Below are positions 33,846 to 41,633 of a stretch of 64,000 nt of DNA, one piece after another (within the stretch, counting starts at the first letter, position 1; the number at the start of each line of letters is the position of its first letter). The stretch is from Kitasatospora atroaurantiaca (lineage in GTDB: Bacteria > Actinomycetota > Actinomycetes > Streptomycetales > Streptomycetaceae): contig NZ_VIVR01000001.1 of the NCBI RefSeq assembly GCF_007828955.1, positions 3,906,001-3,970,000 on the forward strand, given 5' to 3'. The notes under the pieces were generated by a model. That model was not told where the DNA came from and made no database searches. It was given only the letters and a program-made list of their open reading frames with translations. The position numbers and the translations under genes are program-made.

Positions 33846-34997
33846 TCAGATGCCGTTCATGCCGTCCCGCAGCTTGTTGCTCAGCTTGGCGGCGGCGGCC
33901 CGCTGCGAGTCGGTCGTGACGTGGGTGTAGATCTCCAGGGTGGTCGTGATCCGGCTGTGCCGGAGGATCTTCTGCGCGTCGTTCGGGTGGACGCCGAGGA
34001 ACGCGAGCAGGCTGCCGGTCGTGTGCCGAGTGTGGTGCAGCGGTATGCGCCGGATGCCGGAGCGATTCACCCGCCGCTCGAAGCTCCCCGAGAAGCCGTC
34101 CGGGTCGATCATTCCGCCGGTCTCGGTGGTGAAGATGAGATCCAGCTCGGTCCACTTCTCGCCGGCCTTGGCCTTCTCCAGCTTCTGGAGCTGGCGCCGC
34201 TCCCCCAGGGCTTCAAGGCAGAGCCGGGGCAGCGGTAGCGCGCCCTTCGAGTGCTCCGTCTTGAGATCGACGTGGACGAGCCCGACCTTCTTCCGGCGCT
34301 GCACCTGCTTGCGGGGATGGGCGACGCCCTCGGCGAAGTCCAGGTCGATCCAGCGCAGGCCCAGCAGCTCACCACGCCGGAGCCCCAGCACGATGGCGAA
34401 CACGAATGCGGCGTGGAGCCGGTGGGAGCGCGTTGATCGGAGGAAGCTGATCGCCTCCTGCGCCTTCCACGGGATGACCTCCTTGGACTCCGCCGTCGGC
34501 ATGTCCACCAGCTTCGCGACGTTGCGGAGGAGGAGCTCCTCCCGCATGGCGCGGTTGAGGGCGTTCCGCAGGGTCTTGAGGCATTCCTGTTGGGTGGCCC
34601 CGCCCACGTGCTCGGTCTTGAGCTGCCGGAGGAACTTCCGCACGTCATCGATGCCGAGCTTGGTCAGCTTCTTCTTCCCCAGCTTGGGGATGAGGTAGAG
34701 CCGGACCATGGTCTCGTACTTGCTGTGCGTGGTCGGCCGGGCGTTGGGCTCCACGATCTCCGCCAGCCAGTGCTTGAGGAAGCTCTCCACAGTCCACGCC
34801 TTGTCCGGCACGGGGACGCCCTTGCGCTCCTGGGCTTGCAGCTGGGCGACCTTCTCGGCTGCTTCGTCGTACGTCTTGCCGTACACGGTCTTGCGGACGC
34901 GCCGGCCGAGGGTGTCGGTGACGTAGACGGCGCCCATGTACCGGCCGTCTGAGCGGCGGACGATCGTTCCGGCGCCGTTGGGATTCTTCCTGGCCAT
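33846..34997 (-). CDS. int: Tyrosine site-specific integrase of the AICE
   Basis: 383 residues. An N-terminal arm-binding and SAM-like core-binding region is followed by the catalytic domain with the tyrosine-recombinase residues: R207 (LGLRRGE), H321/R324 (HHTRH), H347 (LRHSR) and nucleophile Y357 (EIYTHV). It integrates and, with Xis, excises the element at tRNA-Ile. It lies next to the attachment site and overlaps the xis stop by 1 nt. Confidence 0.96.
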   Translation of the reverse strand: MARKNPNGAGTIVRRSDGRYMGAVYVTDTLGRRVRKTVYGKTYDEAAEKVAQLQAQERKGVPVPDKAWTVESFLKHWLAEIVEPNARPTTHSKYETMVRLYLIPKLGKKKLTKLGIDDVRKFLRQLKTEHVGGATQQECLKTLRNALNRAMREELLLRNVAKLVDMPTAESKEVIPWKAQEAISFLRSTRSHRLHAAFVFAIVLGLRRGELLGLRWIDLDFAEGVAHPRKQVQRRKKVGLVHVDLKTEHSKGALPLPRLCLEALGERRQLQKLEKAKAGEKWTELDLIFTTETGGMIDPDGFSGSFERRVNRSGIRRIPLHHTRHTTGSLLAFLGVHPNDAQKILRHSRITTTLEIYTHVTTDSQRAAAAKLSNKLRDGMNGI

Positions 34998-35179
34998 CAG
35001 GCCACCTCTTCCAGTCGTGACGCCACGAAGGCGCGGTATGAGCCGTACGGGATGCGGCGAGCCCGACCGATGGTGATCGAGGTCAGCCGCTTCGAGCGGA
35101 GCAGGTCGTAGACCGCCGAGCGCCCGAGTCTGAGCCGTTCCATGACTTCAGCGACGGTCATCAGGTCGTCATCAGCCAT
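34997..35179 (-). CDS. xis: Excisionase / MerR-like HTH DNA-binding protein
   Basis: 60 residues with an excisionase-type winged HTH (MTVAEVMERLRLGRSAVYDL and the basic RRIPYGSYRAF wing). It is expected to direct Int toward excision. ATG 35179 is chosen: the start overlaps the rep stop by 8 nt and the stop overlaps the int start. The rep-xis-int order equals pSAM2. Confidence 0.92.
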   Translation of the reverse strand: MADDDLMTVAEVMERLRLGRSAVYDLLRSKRLTSITIGRARRIPYGSYRAFVASRLEEVA

Positions 35180-36512
35180 GGGTGACTTCTCCTTCGGTGC
35201 CTGGCGCCGGCTGGACGGCGGCGGCGAGCCATTCCTCGCCTCGGGTGAGGCCGACACCGGCGAAGGCCCAGTGCGCGAGCACGAGGGTGGTCTCCTCGGC
35301 ATCGGGTGCATCCGGGCCGTGAAGGCGTTCGAGGGTCTGCGCTCTGCGCCAGGCAGCTCGGGCATCACGGAGTGCGCCGAGGGTGGTCGAGTACTTGCGG
35401 GTCTTGGTCGAGAAGTGGCCCCGGAAACCGAGCATGTGAGCCCAGGCCCGGAGGCGGAGTTCCGCCAGCTCCGGGCGGCGACCAAGGCTCCAACAGGCCC
35501 GAATCAGCCGCCGGGCGTGCTCGGGCACGTCGAAGTGGGCGATCTCGGCGAGGAGCCGCACGGGGCGATCGAGGGTACCCGTGGCGGTCTCGGCGCCCTT
35601 GGTCGCGTACTTGGCGATGTACGCCGCTACCGCCCGCTCGGTGATCTGGACGGGGCCGGAGAAGTCCGCGCTGCGGATTGTGCGGATATCGAGCTGCTTG
35701 CCGAAGGCGAAGCGGTGTTCGCGGCTGTCGACCAGCGGACCGGGGATCTCGGTCCGGCGGGCAGCGGCGCGGATGGCGTCGGTCAGGAGCTCGGCGGACG
35801 CCCAGGCCGGCGGGAGCGCTGAACCACCCTCGGGGCCGTCGAGACGGATGACGGCGTGGAAGTGGATGGCGCCGCGCTTCTGGTATTCGGCGACCTTGCC
35901 GAAGGAGATCCGGGCGAACTCGCGGAACTCACGCTGTGTCAGCCCGGCCCGCTTGGCGACCTCCCGGCGCAGGTGGATCGAGAACCGGGCCCAGATCTTG
36001 CCCGCATGCGCGTTCCACAGCACCGCAGATTCGTAGTCGTAGGTGTCGGGGTTGAGGGGTGAGCCGAGGAGCGGATCGTCTGCCGGGTGGGTGGTGCCGC
36101 AGCGGCAGCGGCCGGAGGCGGGTCGGTTGTGGACCGGGCCGAAGCTCGGGGCGGTGAAGGTGGCGAAGACGCGCGGGTGGGTGGCGACGGTCTCCGGGGT
36201 GCCCTTGCCACCGACCAGGCCGGCGGTGATGAGGTGATAGGTGTCCCGACGGTAGGTCTCGGCGCAGGACGGGCAACGGGTCGTACGGCGGTTGCCACAG
36301 CGCACCAGCAGATTGCCGGCGGGCAGCTCGGACGACTCAAGATGGTGCAGGACCTGACCAGTCGTCTCGTTGACCTCGGTGCGCCAGCCGTCGAGCCGGA
36401 TGGGCGACGTGCAGCCAGCCAGGCCCGAGAGCTGGCGCATTAGGGCGGGCATGGTGCCGAGCGATGCCAGGGCGGTCAGATCGGCGACCGGGGGTAAGGC
36501 GATAGTGCTCAA
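35172..36512 (-). CDS. Rolling-circle replication initiator (RepSA-like)
   Basis: About 446 residues. A Cys-rich zinc-binding motif (CGNRRTTRCPSCAETY) is followed by HUH-type relaxase motif 2 (AIHFHAVIRLDG) and the tyrosine motif (AAYIAKYATKG). This matches initiators of AICEs that nick a double-strand origin and replicate the excised circle by rolling circle. A TTG start at 36512 is inferred because AGGAGG lies about 8 nt upstream; no ATG fits. It is coupled to xis. Confidence 0.88.
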   Translation of the reverse strand: MSTIALPPVADLTALASLGTMPALMRQLSGLAGCTSPIRLDGWRTEVNETTGQVLHHLESSELPAGNLLVRCGNRRTTRCPSCAETYRRDTYHLITAGLVGGKGTPETVATHPRVFATFTAPSFGPVHNRPASGRCRCGTTHPADDPLLGSPLNPDTYDYESAVLWNAHAGKIWARFSIHLRREVAKRAGLTQREFREFARISFGKVAEYQKRGAIHFHAVIRLDGPEGGSALPPAWASAELLTDAIRAAARRTEIPGPLVDSREHRFAFGKQLDIRTIRSADFSGPVQITERAVAAYIAKYATKGAETATGTLDRPVRLLAEIAHFDVPEHARRLIRACWSLGRRPELAELRLRAWAHMLGFRGHFSTKTRKYSTTLGALRDARAAWRRAQTLERLHGPDAPDAEETTLVLAHWAFAGVGLTRGEEWLAAAVQPAPGTEGEVTHG

Positions 36513-36577
36513 GTGGTTCACCTCCTGCTGCGAGGGAGGCTCCGGAGCCGGGTGACGAAGGCTCCGGAGCCGGGCGG

Positions 36578-36745
36578 TCAGGACTTGTCGGCAGGCTTCG
36601 GGTGCTTGTTGGCCCACTCCTCGGCGCAGACCTTGTGAACGGGCTTGCCCCGGTCGGAGCGGAGATTGGTCGGCTTCGCGCAGACGCCGCACGGCTCGCT
36701 CTTGGGTGACCAGTGGGAGGAGTCGCGCCAGTCGAAGAGAGCCAT
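36578..36745 (-). CDS. 55-residue zinc-ribbon-like protein
   Basis: MALFDWRDSSHWSP N-terminus. The pattern C19-x2-C22 ... H37-x2-C40 suggests one small zinc site, and the C-terminus is Lys-rich. It starts 3 nt after the stop of the next small gene upstream, so it is in the same leftward operon. Function unknown; probably a DNA-binding accessory of rep or transfer (inferred). Confidence 0.7.
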   Translation of the reverse strand: MALFDWRDSSHWSPKSEPCGVCAKPTNLRSDRGKPVHKVCAEEWANKHPKPADKS

Positions 36746-36748
36746 TGG

Positions 36749-36934
36749 TCAGACCGCCTTCGCGGTGGCGAGGGTGCGGGCGACCGTGCCGAAGCCCTGG
36801 CAGGGCGAGCAGCTGACCGGGACCGTGGCACGAGAACCGTCACGCAGGCGGAAGCCGGTTGCGATCGCGACGCGGCCAAAGCCGGAGCAGTCGGGGCAGA
36901 TCCGGCGCGGGTTGCGGACGTGCTGGGGCATCAT
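36749..36934 (-). CDS. Small protein with two DnaJ-type CxxCxGxG motifs
   Basis: 61 residues with CPDCSGFG and CSPCQGFG, a pair that would fold as one DnaJ-like zinc ribbon. A strong AAGGAG site precedes ATG 36934. Such short ribbons are common in AICE transfer operons; function unknown. Confidence 0.75.
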   Translation of the reverse strand: MMPQHVRNPRRICPDCSGFGRVAIATGFRLRDGSRATVPVSCSPCQGFGTVARTLATAKAV

Positions 36935-36977
36935 GGAGATCTCCTTCGTGGGCTTCGGTTCGGGAAGGGGTTGCGGT

Positions 36978-37020
36978 CCTCGGGGCGGTGGGATGCTTGG
37001 CGGCTTTTGCCGCCCCGAGG
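36978..37020. terminator. Intercistronic hairpin, copy 1
   Basis: An 11-bp perfect outer stem (CCTCGGGGCGG / CCGCCCCGAGG) between the GGDEF gene and the small ribbon gene. Inside it is an alternative GGCGGC-GCCGCC hairpin. The sequence recurs at 37603. Confidence 0.6.
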
Positions 37021-37025
37021 GCTGG

Positions 37026-37571
37026 TCAGCGACGGCGCGAAGTGCGGCCGTCGCGCTTGTGGGAGTACATGTCGCGGTCGGCGGCGGCGAGTGCGTCGGT
37101 CAGTGACGGGGCCGGCAGCTCGGCAAGTCGGCAGGCGCCGATGGAGGCCGCAGCCGGGAGCAGATGCTCACCGTGCGGGATAGGCCGGTGCAGGGCCGCG
37201 TGAAGGTCCGTCAGGCCGCCGGTGTCCAGAACGACGGCGGCGAACTCGTCCCCACCGAGGCGAGCTGAGGTGCCGGACCGGCCGACCCACATAGCCAGGC
37301 GCTGGGCGGTGGCGGTGAGGACCGCATCGCCGGCGGCGTGGCCGTAGGTGTCGTTGGTGGCTTTGAAGTCGTCCAGGTCGATCAGCAGCACGGTCACCCG
37401 GTCGGGGTGGCGGCCGATCAGTTGGTGAGCGCGGGTCGTGAATCCGTCGCGGGTGTGCAGGCCGGTGAGTGGGTCGCGGCGTGCGGTGGCGAGGCGGCGG
37501 TAGAGCCAGGCGCTGTGGGTGCTCCAGCCGAGTACCGGCGTGGCGGCGGCGAGGATCGGTGCGAGATCCAT
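37026..37571 (-). CDS. GGDEF-domain diguanylate cyclase
   Basis: 181 residues, almost only a GGDEF domain. The entry motif RDPLTGLHTRDGF, metal and substrate residues in LLIDLDDFKATNDTYGH (D65, N73, D74) and the active GGDEF loop (106-110) are intact, so it should make c-di-GMP from two GTP. The inhibitory RxxD site five residues before GGDEF is absent (GRSG instead). There is no sensor domain, only a short hydrophobic N-terminus that may touch the membrane. It lies within the transfer operon. ATG 37571 has AAGGA upstream. Confidence 0.92.
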   Translation of the reverse strand: MDLAPILAAATPVLGWSTHSAWLYRRLATARRDPLTGLHTRDGFTTRAHQLIGRHPDRVTVLLIDLDDFKATNDTYGHAAGDAVLTATAQRLAMWVGRSGTSARLGGDEFAAVVLDTGGLTDLHAALHRPIPHGEHLLPAAASIGACRLAELPAPSLTDALAAADRDMYSHKRDGRTSRRR

Positions 37572-37602
37572 GGCAAGTCCTTCCGGGTACGGGTTGCGGG
37601 CT

Positions 37603-37641
37603 CCGGGGCGGTGGGATGCTTGGCGGCTTTGGCCGCCCCGG
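37603..37641. terminator. Intercistronic hairpin, copy 2
   Basis: A 9-bp stem CCGGGGCGG / CCGCCCCGG with the same loop core (TGGGATGCTTGGCGGC) as copy 1, between the DUF6197-like and GGDEF genes. Confidence 0.6.
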
Positions 37642-37647
37642 GCCTGG

Positions 37648-38184
37648 TCAGATACCGAGGGACAGAGCGCGTGCGGCGGCGCGGTCGAGCAGGTGGTGAA
37701 TGTCCGCCTGACGTGTGGTCGGGGCGTCGTTGAAGACGTCCGGGGAGCTGACGTGTCGTCCGGTAGAGTGCAGGACTTCCATCACCTGGGTGCGGGCCCG
37801 GCGGACGGTGTCGGGGGTGCCGTAGCCGTGGGCGAGGACGGATGCCTGTGCGCCGAGGAGGCAGGTCCGGCCGGCGGTATCCCACATGGCGCCCTGCACC
37901 CAGCCGAAGGCGGCGATGTAGCGAGAGGTGAGCCGAAGATGATCGGCGACGCTCACCAGGACCGGGCGCGCCGGGCGGTGGGCGATCCGGTCGAGGAGTG
38001 TTGGGCGGGGCAGCGGGTAGCCAGCGTTCCAGGGCTGCACGGTGCTGCCCAGCGGGCAGACGTACGGGCCGAGGGGTCGGGCGGGCACCGGGAGGGAGGC
38101 GAGGTATGCCTCAATCTCTGCGATCAGACCGGAGCTGTCCCACGTGAGGAGCAGAGGCTCGGGGGTCAGGGTGCTGGGGGTCAT
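37648..38184 (-). CDS. DUF6197-like protein
   Basis: 178 residues. The motif set GWVQGAMWDTAGRTCLLGA and a C-terminal VFNDAPTTRQADI..LLDRAA resembles the DUF6197 family found in actinobacterial mobile elements and phages. No catalytic motif recognised; function unknown. ATG 38184 is preferred over longer frames because GGAGAGGAG lies 7 nt upstream. Confidence 0.65.
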   Translation of the reverse strand: MTPSTLTPEPLLLTWDSSGLIAEIEAYLASLPVPARPLGPYVCPLGSTVQPWNAGYPLPRPTLLDRIAHRPARPVLVSVADHLRLTSRYIAAFGWVQGAMWDTAGRTCLLGAQASVLAHGYGTPDTVRRARTQVMEVLHSTGRHVSSPDVFNDAPTTRQADIHHLLDRAAARALSLGI

Positions 38185-38207
38185 GGGTGACTCTCCTCTC
38201 CGAGTTG

Positions 38208-38405
38208 CTACTTGGAACCGGTCTGGTTGATGACCTGCACGCCGTCGCGGGTGGTCTTGTCGATGAGCGGGGCGGCGGAGGAGTCGGCGAGGTAGAAGCC
38301 GAGGAGGACCAGAGCGGTCACCACCCACCAACGCAGCCGGAGATTCCGCACGATCAACCAACCGACGATGACGAGCACGAGGGTCAGCGGGAGGGACACG
38401 TTCAT
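38208..38405 (-). CDS. Small membrane protein, possible spread (Spd) protein
   Basis: 65 residues with two hydrophobic helices (about 4-20 and 27-42) and a short polar tail. GAGAGG precedes ATG 38405. Size, topology and place beside the SpdB2-like gene suggest a pock-spreading accessory that helps intramycelial transfer (inferred). Confidence 0.6.
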   Translation of the reverse strand: MNVSLPLTLVLVIVGWLIVRNLRLRWWVVTALVLLGFYLADSSAAPLIDKTTRDGVQVINQTGSK

Positions 38406-38418
38406 CGGATGGGGCCTC

Positions 38419-39102
38419 TCAGATCAGCTCGGCGGCGAGCGCCGAGGCAAGCGGGTCCTTGATGCCGAGCCGAGCGCGCAGGGTGGCAGCGTCGATGGGG
38501 CTGCCGGTCCTGGCGCGGTGGTCGTCGGCGATCTTGCGGGCGTGATCGAGCAGGGATGACGGGACAGTCGGGCGCGGGGCGGTGTGCTGCGTTGGGGATG
38601 GCGGTGTCTCGGGTGCGACCGCCGCCGACGTCAGAGCGGGTACAGGCGCCGACTCCTCGATCGGCTCCGGCTCCGGGATGTACAGCGGCGGGAGCTCTGT
38701 CTCGGGCTCGATCTCGGTCGGTTCGGCAGGGGAGGGCGACACAGCTGCGGTGTGGGCGAGCAGGGTTCCGCCGAGGAAGGCGGCGGCCGGCCACCCAGCG
38801 ACGACGATCCGGAGCCAGGCCGGGGTGTGACCGAGATCGAGCAGGCCAGCGGTACCGATGTTGGCGCCGAGGGATGCGGTGAGCGCGATGACGAACCAGC
38901 ACCAGGCCAGCCGTACCGAGATCCGGGAGCGGAGCCGACGCCAGGATGCGACGAGTAGCAGGTCCACGGAGACCGGGTACGCCCACGCCTTCCAGCCGGT
39001 CTGTCCGGCGGATTCGGCCAGGTCGTGCAGATGGGCGAAGGACAGCGCGGCGGCAATCATGGCCTGCACGAGCACGGCGTCCAGGACGGGGAGTCGGCGC
39101 AT
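38419..39102 (-). CDS. DUF2637 / SpdB2-like membrane protein
   Basis: 227 residues with four transmembrane helices in the first 125, a Pro/Glu-rich linker, and a C-terminal HTH-like part (DHRARTGSPIDAATLRARLG). This is the SpdB2/DUF2637 layout of Streptomyces conjugative elements, involved in spreading plasmid copies within mycelium. ATG 39102 has GGAGG nine bases upstream. Confidence 0.85.
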   Translation of the reverse strand: MRRLPVLDAVLVQAMIAAALSFAHLHDLAESAGQTGWKAWAYPVSVDLLLVASWRRLRSRISVRLAWCWFVIALTASLGANIGTAGLLDLGHTPAWLRIVVAGWPAAAFLGGTLLAHTAAVSPSPAEPTEIEPETELPPLYIPEPEPIEESAPVPALTSAAVAPETPPSPTQHTAPRPTVPSSLLDHARKIADDHRARTGSPIDAATLRARLGIKDPLASALAAELI

Positions 39103-39128
39103 GTCGGTTCACCTCCAAGTGGTTGGGT

Positions 39129-39170
39129 CCGGAACCGGGCGGGGCGGTGTGGCTTGCCGCCCGGTTCCGG
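39129..39170. terminator. Strong intercistronic hairpin, copy 3
   Basis: Perfect 14-bp stem (CCGGAACCGGGCGG / CCGCCCGGTTCCGG) with a 14-nt loop between the small ribbon gene and SpdB2. Its core GGGCGG...CCGCCC resembles the hairpins at 36978 and 37603. Confidence 0.75.
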
Positions 39171-39180
39171 TGATCGGGTG

Positions 39181-39375
39181 CTACTCGGTGGGGTTGGGGA
39201 GCGCGAGGCCTGAGCCGAGGCAGTCGAAGCAGGTGGCCTCTTGCTCGGCGACGCGGTGACGGCGCTTGCCACGTCCGGCGAACACGGCCTCGGTCGTCTG
39301 GCCAGTGCCCTTGCAGGGCTCACAGGGCTTGGCCTTGATCTGCGCCGGACGGTTGCGAGTGGCCATCACGGTCAC
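39181..39375 (-). CDS. Small DnaJ-type zinc-ribbon protein
   Basis: 64 residues (GTG 39375) or 61 (ATG 39366). Two CxxCxGxG motifs (CEPCKGTG and CFDCLGSG) flank a basic loop (GRGKRRHR). The GTG start overlaps the previous stop by 4 nt. Third tiny ribbon in the element; function unknown. Confidence 0.72.
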   Translation of the reverse strand: MTVMATRNRPAQIKAKPCEPCKGTGQTTEAVFAGRGKRRHRVAEQEATCFDCLGSGLALPNPTE

Positions 39376-39584
39376 CGGGCGTTTCGGCGGTGGCGGTCGG
39401 CAGCGGCGCGCGCCTCATGGGCGACCTCGGAAGCCTGGCGGTCGTCCGGGTTGTTCCTGGCGATGCGCTCCAGGAGATCGGCCTTCTCGGCGAGGAGCGG
39501 TCCGGGGTCGGACTCGCTCTCGGCGTTGGCGCGCAGGTTGGCGAGGAAGGCGCCGATCTCGGAGATGGACGGCTTGCGGGACAT
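39372..39584 (-). CDS. Small helical hypothetical protein
   Basis: 70 residues, highly charged and helical (SRKPSISEIGAFLANLRANA; EARAAADRHRRNAR). A GAGGAG site precedes ATG 39584, and it is coupled to the next gene. Not recognised. The spacer upstream (39585-39665) holds an 8-bp stem hairpin TGGCGCGA / TCGCGCCA. Confidence 0.65.
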   Translation of the reverse strand: MSRKPSISEIGAFLANLRANAESESDPGPLLAEKADLLERIARNNPDDRQASEVAHEARAAADRHRRNAR

Positions 39585-39665
39585 AGGTGGTGCTCCTCTC
39601 GACTTCGGGCAAGGGGGTGCCGAGGACTTGGCGCGAGTCGGTCGCGCCAGCCGTTGGGGTGGGTG

Positions 39666-41072
39666 CTACTCGGTGGCAGGCGCCGGAATGAACACCGGCG
39701 GAGCCGAGGGCATCGGCGGGATGTTGGCCAAGGCTGCGGCGGGAGGGACGTACGGGCGGAAGGCCTCAAGCCGGGGCAGGATGGGCGTCATGTGCGCGAA
39801 CTCGGTGCACTGGGCGGCCACCTCGGAGAGGGAGCGGTACGGCGTGCGGATCTGGGACCACTGACCGGATGTGTCGCCGGAGACGGCCGTACCGGGCATG
39901 TCTGGACTGATCCGGGTCGCGGCGACCATGGCAGCCTCTGAGATATCGCCGAGGCCCATCCGTGCGCTCTCCAGGTCGTTCACCCGGTGCACCGTCCGGC
40001 CGGTGAGCTGCGAGCGGAGCAGGGTTGCACCCTTGCCCAGCTCGGAGCCGAAGCGCTGGCCCGCGATCTCCAGGTAGATCCCGGCGGCACGGGCGAGTTG
40101 GGCCAGCCGGATCAGTGCCGTGACGATCTGGTTCCGCCGCTCTTCGTCTGCCTTGCTTGCGACGAGGAACAGCTCGGCGATCTCGTCGATGAGGACCACG
40201 ATCGGCACCGGTCGGACCTTCTCGGGCAGGCCCCAGATATCCGAGGCCACATCCTCGGCGGCGACCGAGCCCGGGATGCCCTGGTGAGCCTTGATCAGGT
40301 CGTACCGGTCATCCATCTCCACGAGCAGGGCCAGCAGCAGCCCGAGTGCTTCTCTCTGGTCGGTGGCCAGCGCGGAGAGCCGAGGAGTGAAGGGCCTTTG
40401 CTCCACGCCGCGCTTGCAGTCGATGCCCACCAGGGCGACCGGCTGTGGAGCGAGACCGTGGATCAAGTTCCGGGCGAACATGGACTTCCCGGACTGGTTA
40501 GCTCCGAGGTTCAGATCGTGGGGGACCTCTCGGAAATCCCGCATGTGCGGGGAGCCGTCCGAGCGCAGGGCGACCGGGATCCGGAGGAGGCCGGCGGACT
40601 TGGCAGCTGCCCGATGCGGCATCCGTACGTCGCGGAGCACGTCGAAGCCGACGATGCGCAGGTCCACCACGCCCGGCTTGACCTCCGAGACGTACACGGC
40701 GTGGACGCCCCAGGCGTGCCGGAGCCGCTCAGCGGCAGCGGTCACGTCTGCAGTCTCCTGGCCACTGGCGAGGCGCAACCGCAGCCGGAGGCCGGTCGCC
40801 GAGCCCCGGATGCCCCGGATCTTCGGGGCAGCGGGCTTGGTCGCGCGGTTCGTGGCCTGTGACGCCATGGCCCGCCAGAACGAGGGCTCCACGGTCAGAC
40901 CGCAGGACTCCATCACCATGTCGTAGTCGTGGCGGATACGGCCGACGGTGAGCGGCAGGCCCAGGGCGACCCAGTACGCGCGGGGGTGCCGGGCCTTTGC
41001 GTAGAGCGCGCCGCCGGTGAGGGCAGCGGCCGGGGTTCCCAGCTCCAGGAGCGCTGTCGCCAGCGTGGCCAC
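39666..41072 (-). CDS. FtsK/SpoIIIE-like conjugal DNA translocase (TraSA/TraB type)
   Basis: 468 residues. Walker A is LGANQSGKS (189-197) and Walker B VVLIDEIAE (292-300); the C-terminal part carries the FtsK-like fold (IAGQRFGSELGKG; TGRTVHRVND). AICEs use this single hexameric motor to move double-stranded DNA between hyphae. The N-terminus is short, with only weak hydrophobicity. GTG 41072 lies 6 nt after the SCO3933-like gene, so they are co-transcribed from the KorSA-controlled region. Confidence 0.92.
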   Translation of the reverse strand: MATLATALLELGTPAAALTGGALYAKARHPRAYWVALGLPLTVGRIRHDYDMVMESCGLTVEPSFWRAMASQATNRATKPAAPKIRGIRGSATGLRLRLRLASGQETADVTAAAERLRHAWGVHAVYVSEVKPGVVDLRIVGFDVLRDVRMPHRAAAKSAGLLRIPVALRSDGSPHMRDFREVPHDLNLGANQSGKSMFARNLIHGLAPQPVALVGIDCKRGVEQRPFTPRLSALATDQREALGLLLALLVEMDDRYDLIKAHQGIPGSVAAEDVASDIWGLPEKVRPVPIVVLIDEIAELFLVASKADEERRNQIVTALIRLAQLARAAGIYLEIAGQRFGSELGKGATLLRSQLTGRTVHRVNDLESARMGLGDISEAAMVAATRISPDMPGTAVSGDTSGQWSQIRTPYRSLSEVAAQCTEFAHMTPILPRLEAFRPYVPPAAALANIPPMPSAPPVFIPAPATE

Positions 41073-41078
41073 CGGTCA

Positions 41079-41432
41079 TCAGCCCTTCGCGCCGGCGAGC
41101 GCGGGCACGGTGGCGGTCACAGCGTCGGCCCGGAAGGCGATGCCCGAGCGCTTCTGACCGTTGAACTCGTTCTCCCAAGGCCGGGCGATGAGCTTGGTCA
41201 GCGCCACGAGCGTCCCGGGGACGAGTCCCTCGGGAATGCCCGGCTGGGGAACCGTCAGGGACAGGATGTCGGCCTGGCCGTTTGCCACGAAGGTCACATC
41301 GAGGGTCATCAGCGGGACGCCGGTCTCGGCGTCGGTGGCCATCTCGCCGGTCTGCCGGTTCTTCAACTTCAGTCGGGGCTCCTGGGCCACCATCACCAGC
41401 GCGCCGGTCGTGTCGACGGGGATGAAGCGCAT
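41079..41432 (-). CDS. SCO3933-family regulatory protein
   Basis: 117 residues, with the family pattern MRFIPVDTTGALVMVA, then KLKNRQTGEMATDAETG and the C-terminal RSGIAFRADAV. Proteins of this family lie between tra and korSA in AICEs; the biochemical role is unclear. ATG 41432 is chosen because AAGGAG lies 8 nt upstream; an ATG at 41501 would add 23 atypical residues. Confidence 0.82.
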   Translation of the reverse strand: MRFIPVDTTGALVMVAQEPRLKLKNRQTGEMATDAETGVPLMTLDVTFVANGQADILSLTVPQPGIPEGLVPGTLVALTKLIARPWENEFNGQKRSGIAFRADAVTATVPALAGAKG

Positions 41433-41501
41433 GCTCCGTACTCCTTCGTCTGGCCCGGAAGCAGTCCGCCCCCGGAGCAGCCAACCCACAGCGAACGCCA
41501 T

Positions 41502-41633
41502 GAGTCCTCAACTCCTCCAGTCCTAAGTCCTCTTGAGGAGTTGCTAGAACTATGACGGGCTTTCAGCTAGTCGTCAACACCTCTCCAGGACTTAGGATGG
41601 GCGGGAGACCACGACAGGGCGGTGACCGGCTCC
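41502..41633. promoter_or_regulatory. Divergent control region of tra and korSA with operator-like repeats
   Basis: A 10-bp inverted repeat TCCTAAGTCC (41521-41530) / GGACTTAGGA (41588-41597) is separated by 57 bp. A small palindrome TCCTCTTGAGGA (41528-41539) overlaps the first arm, and further AGTCCT copies lie at 41503. This is where the KorSA-like repressor would bind to silence tra and itself. Confidence 0.6.
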
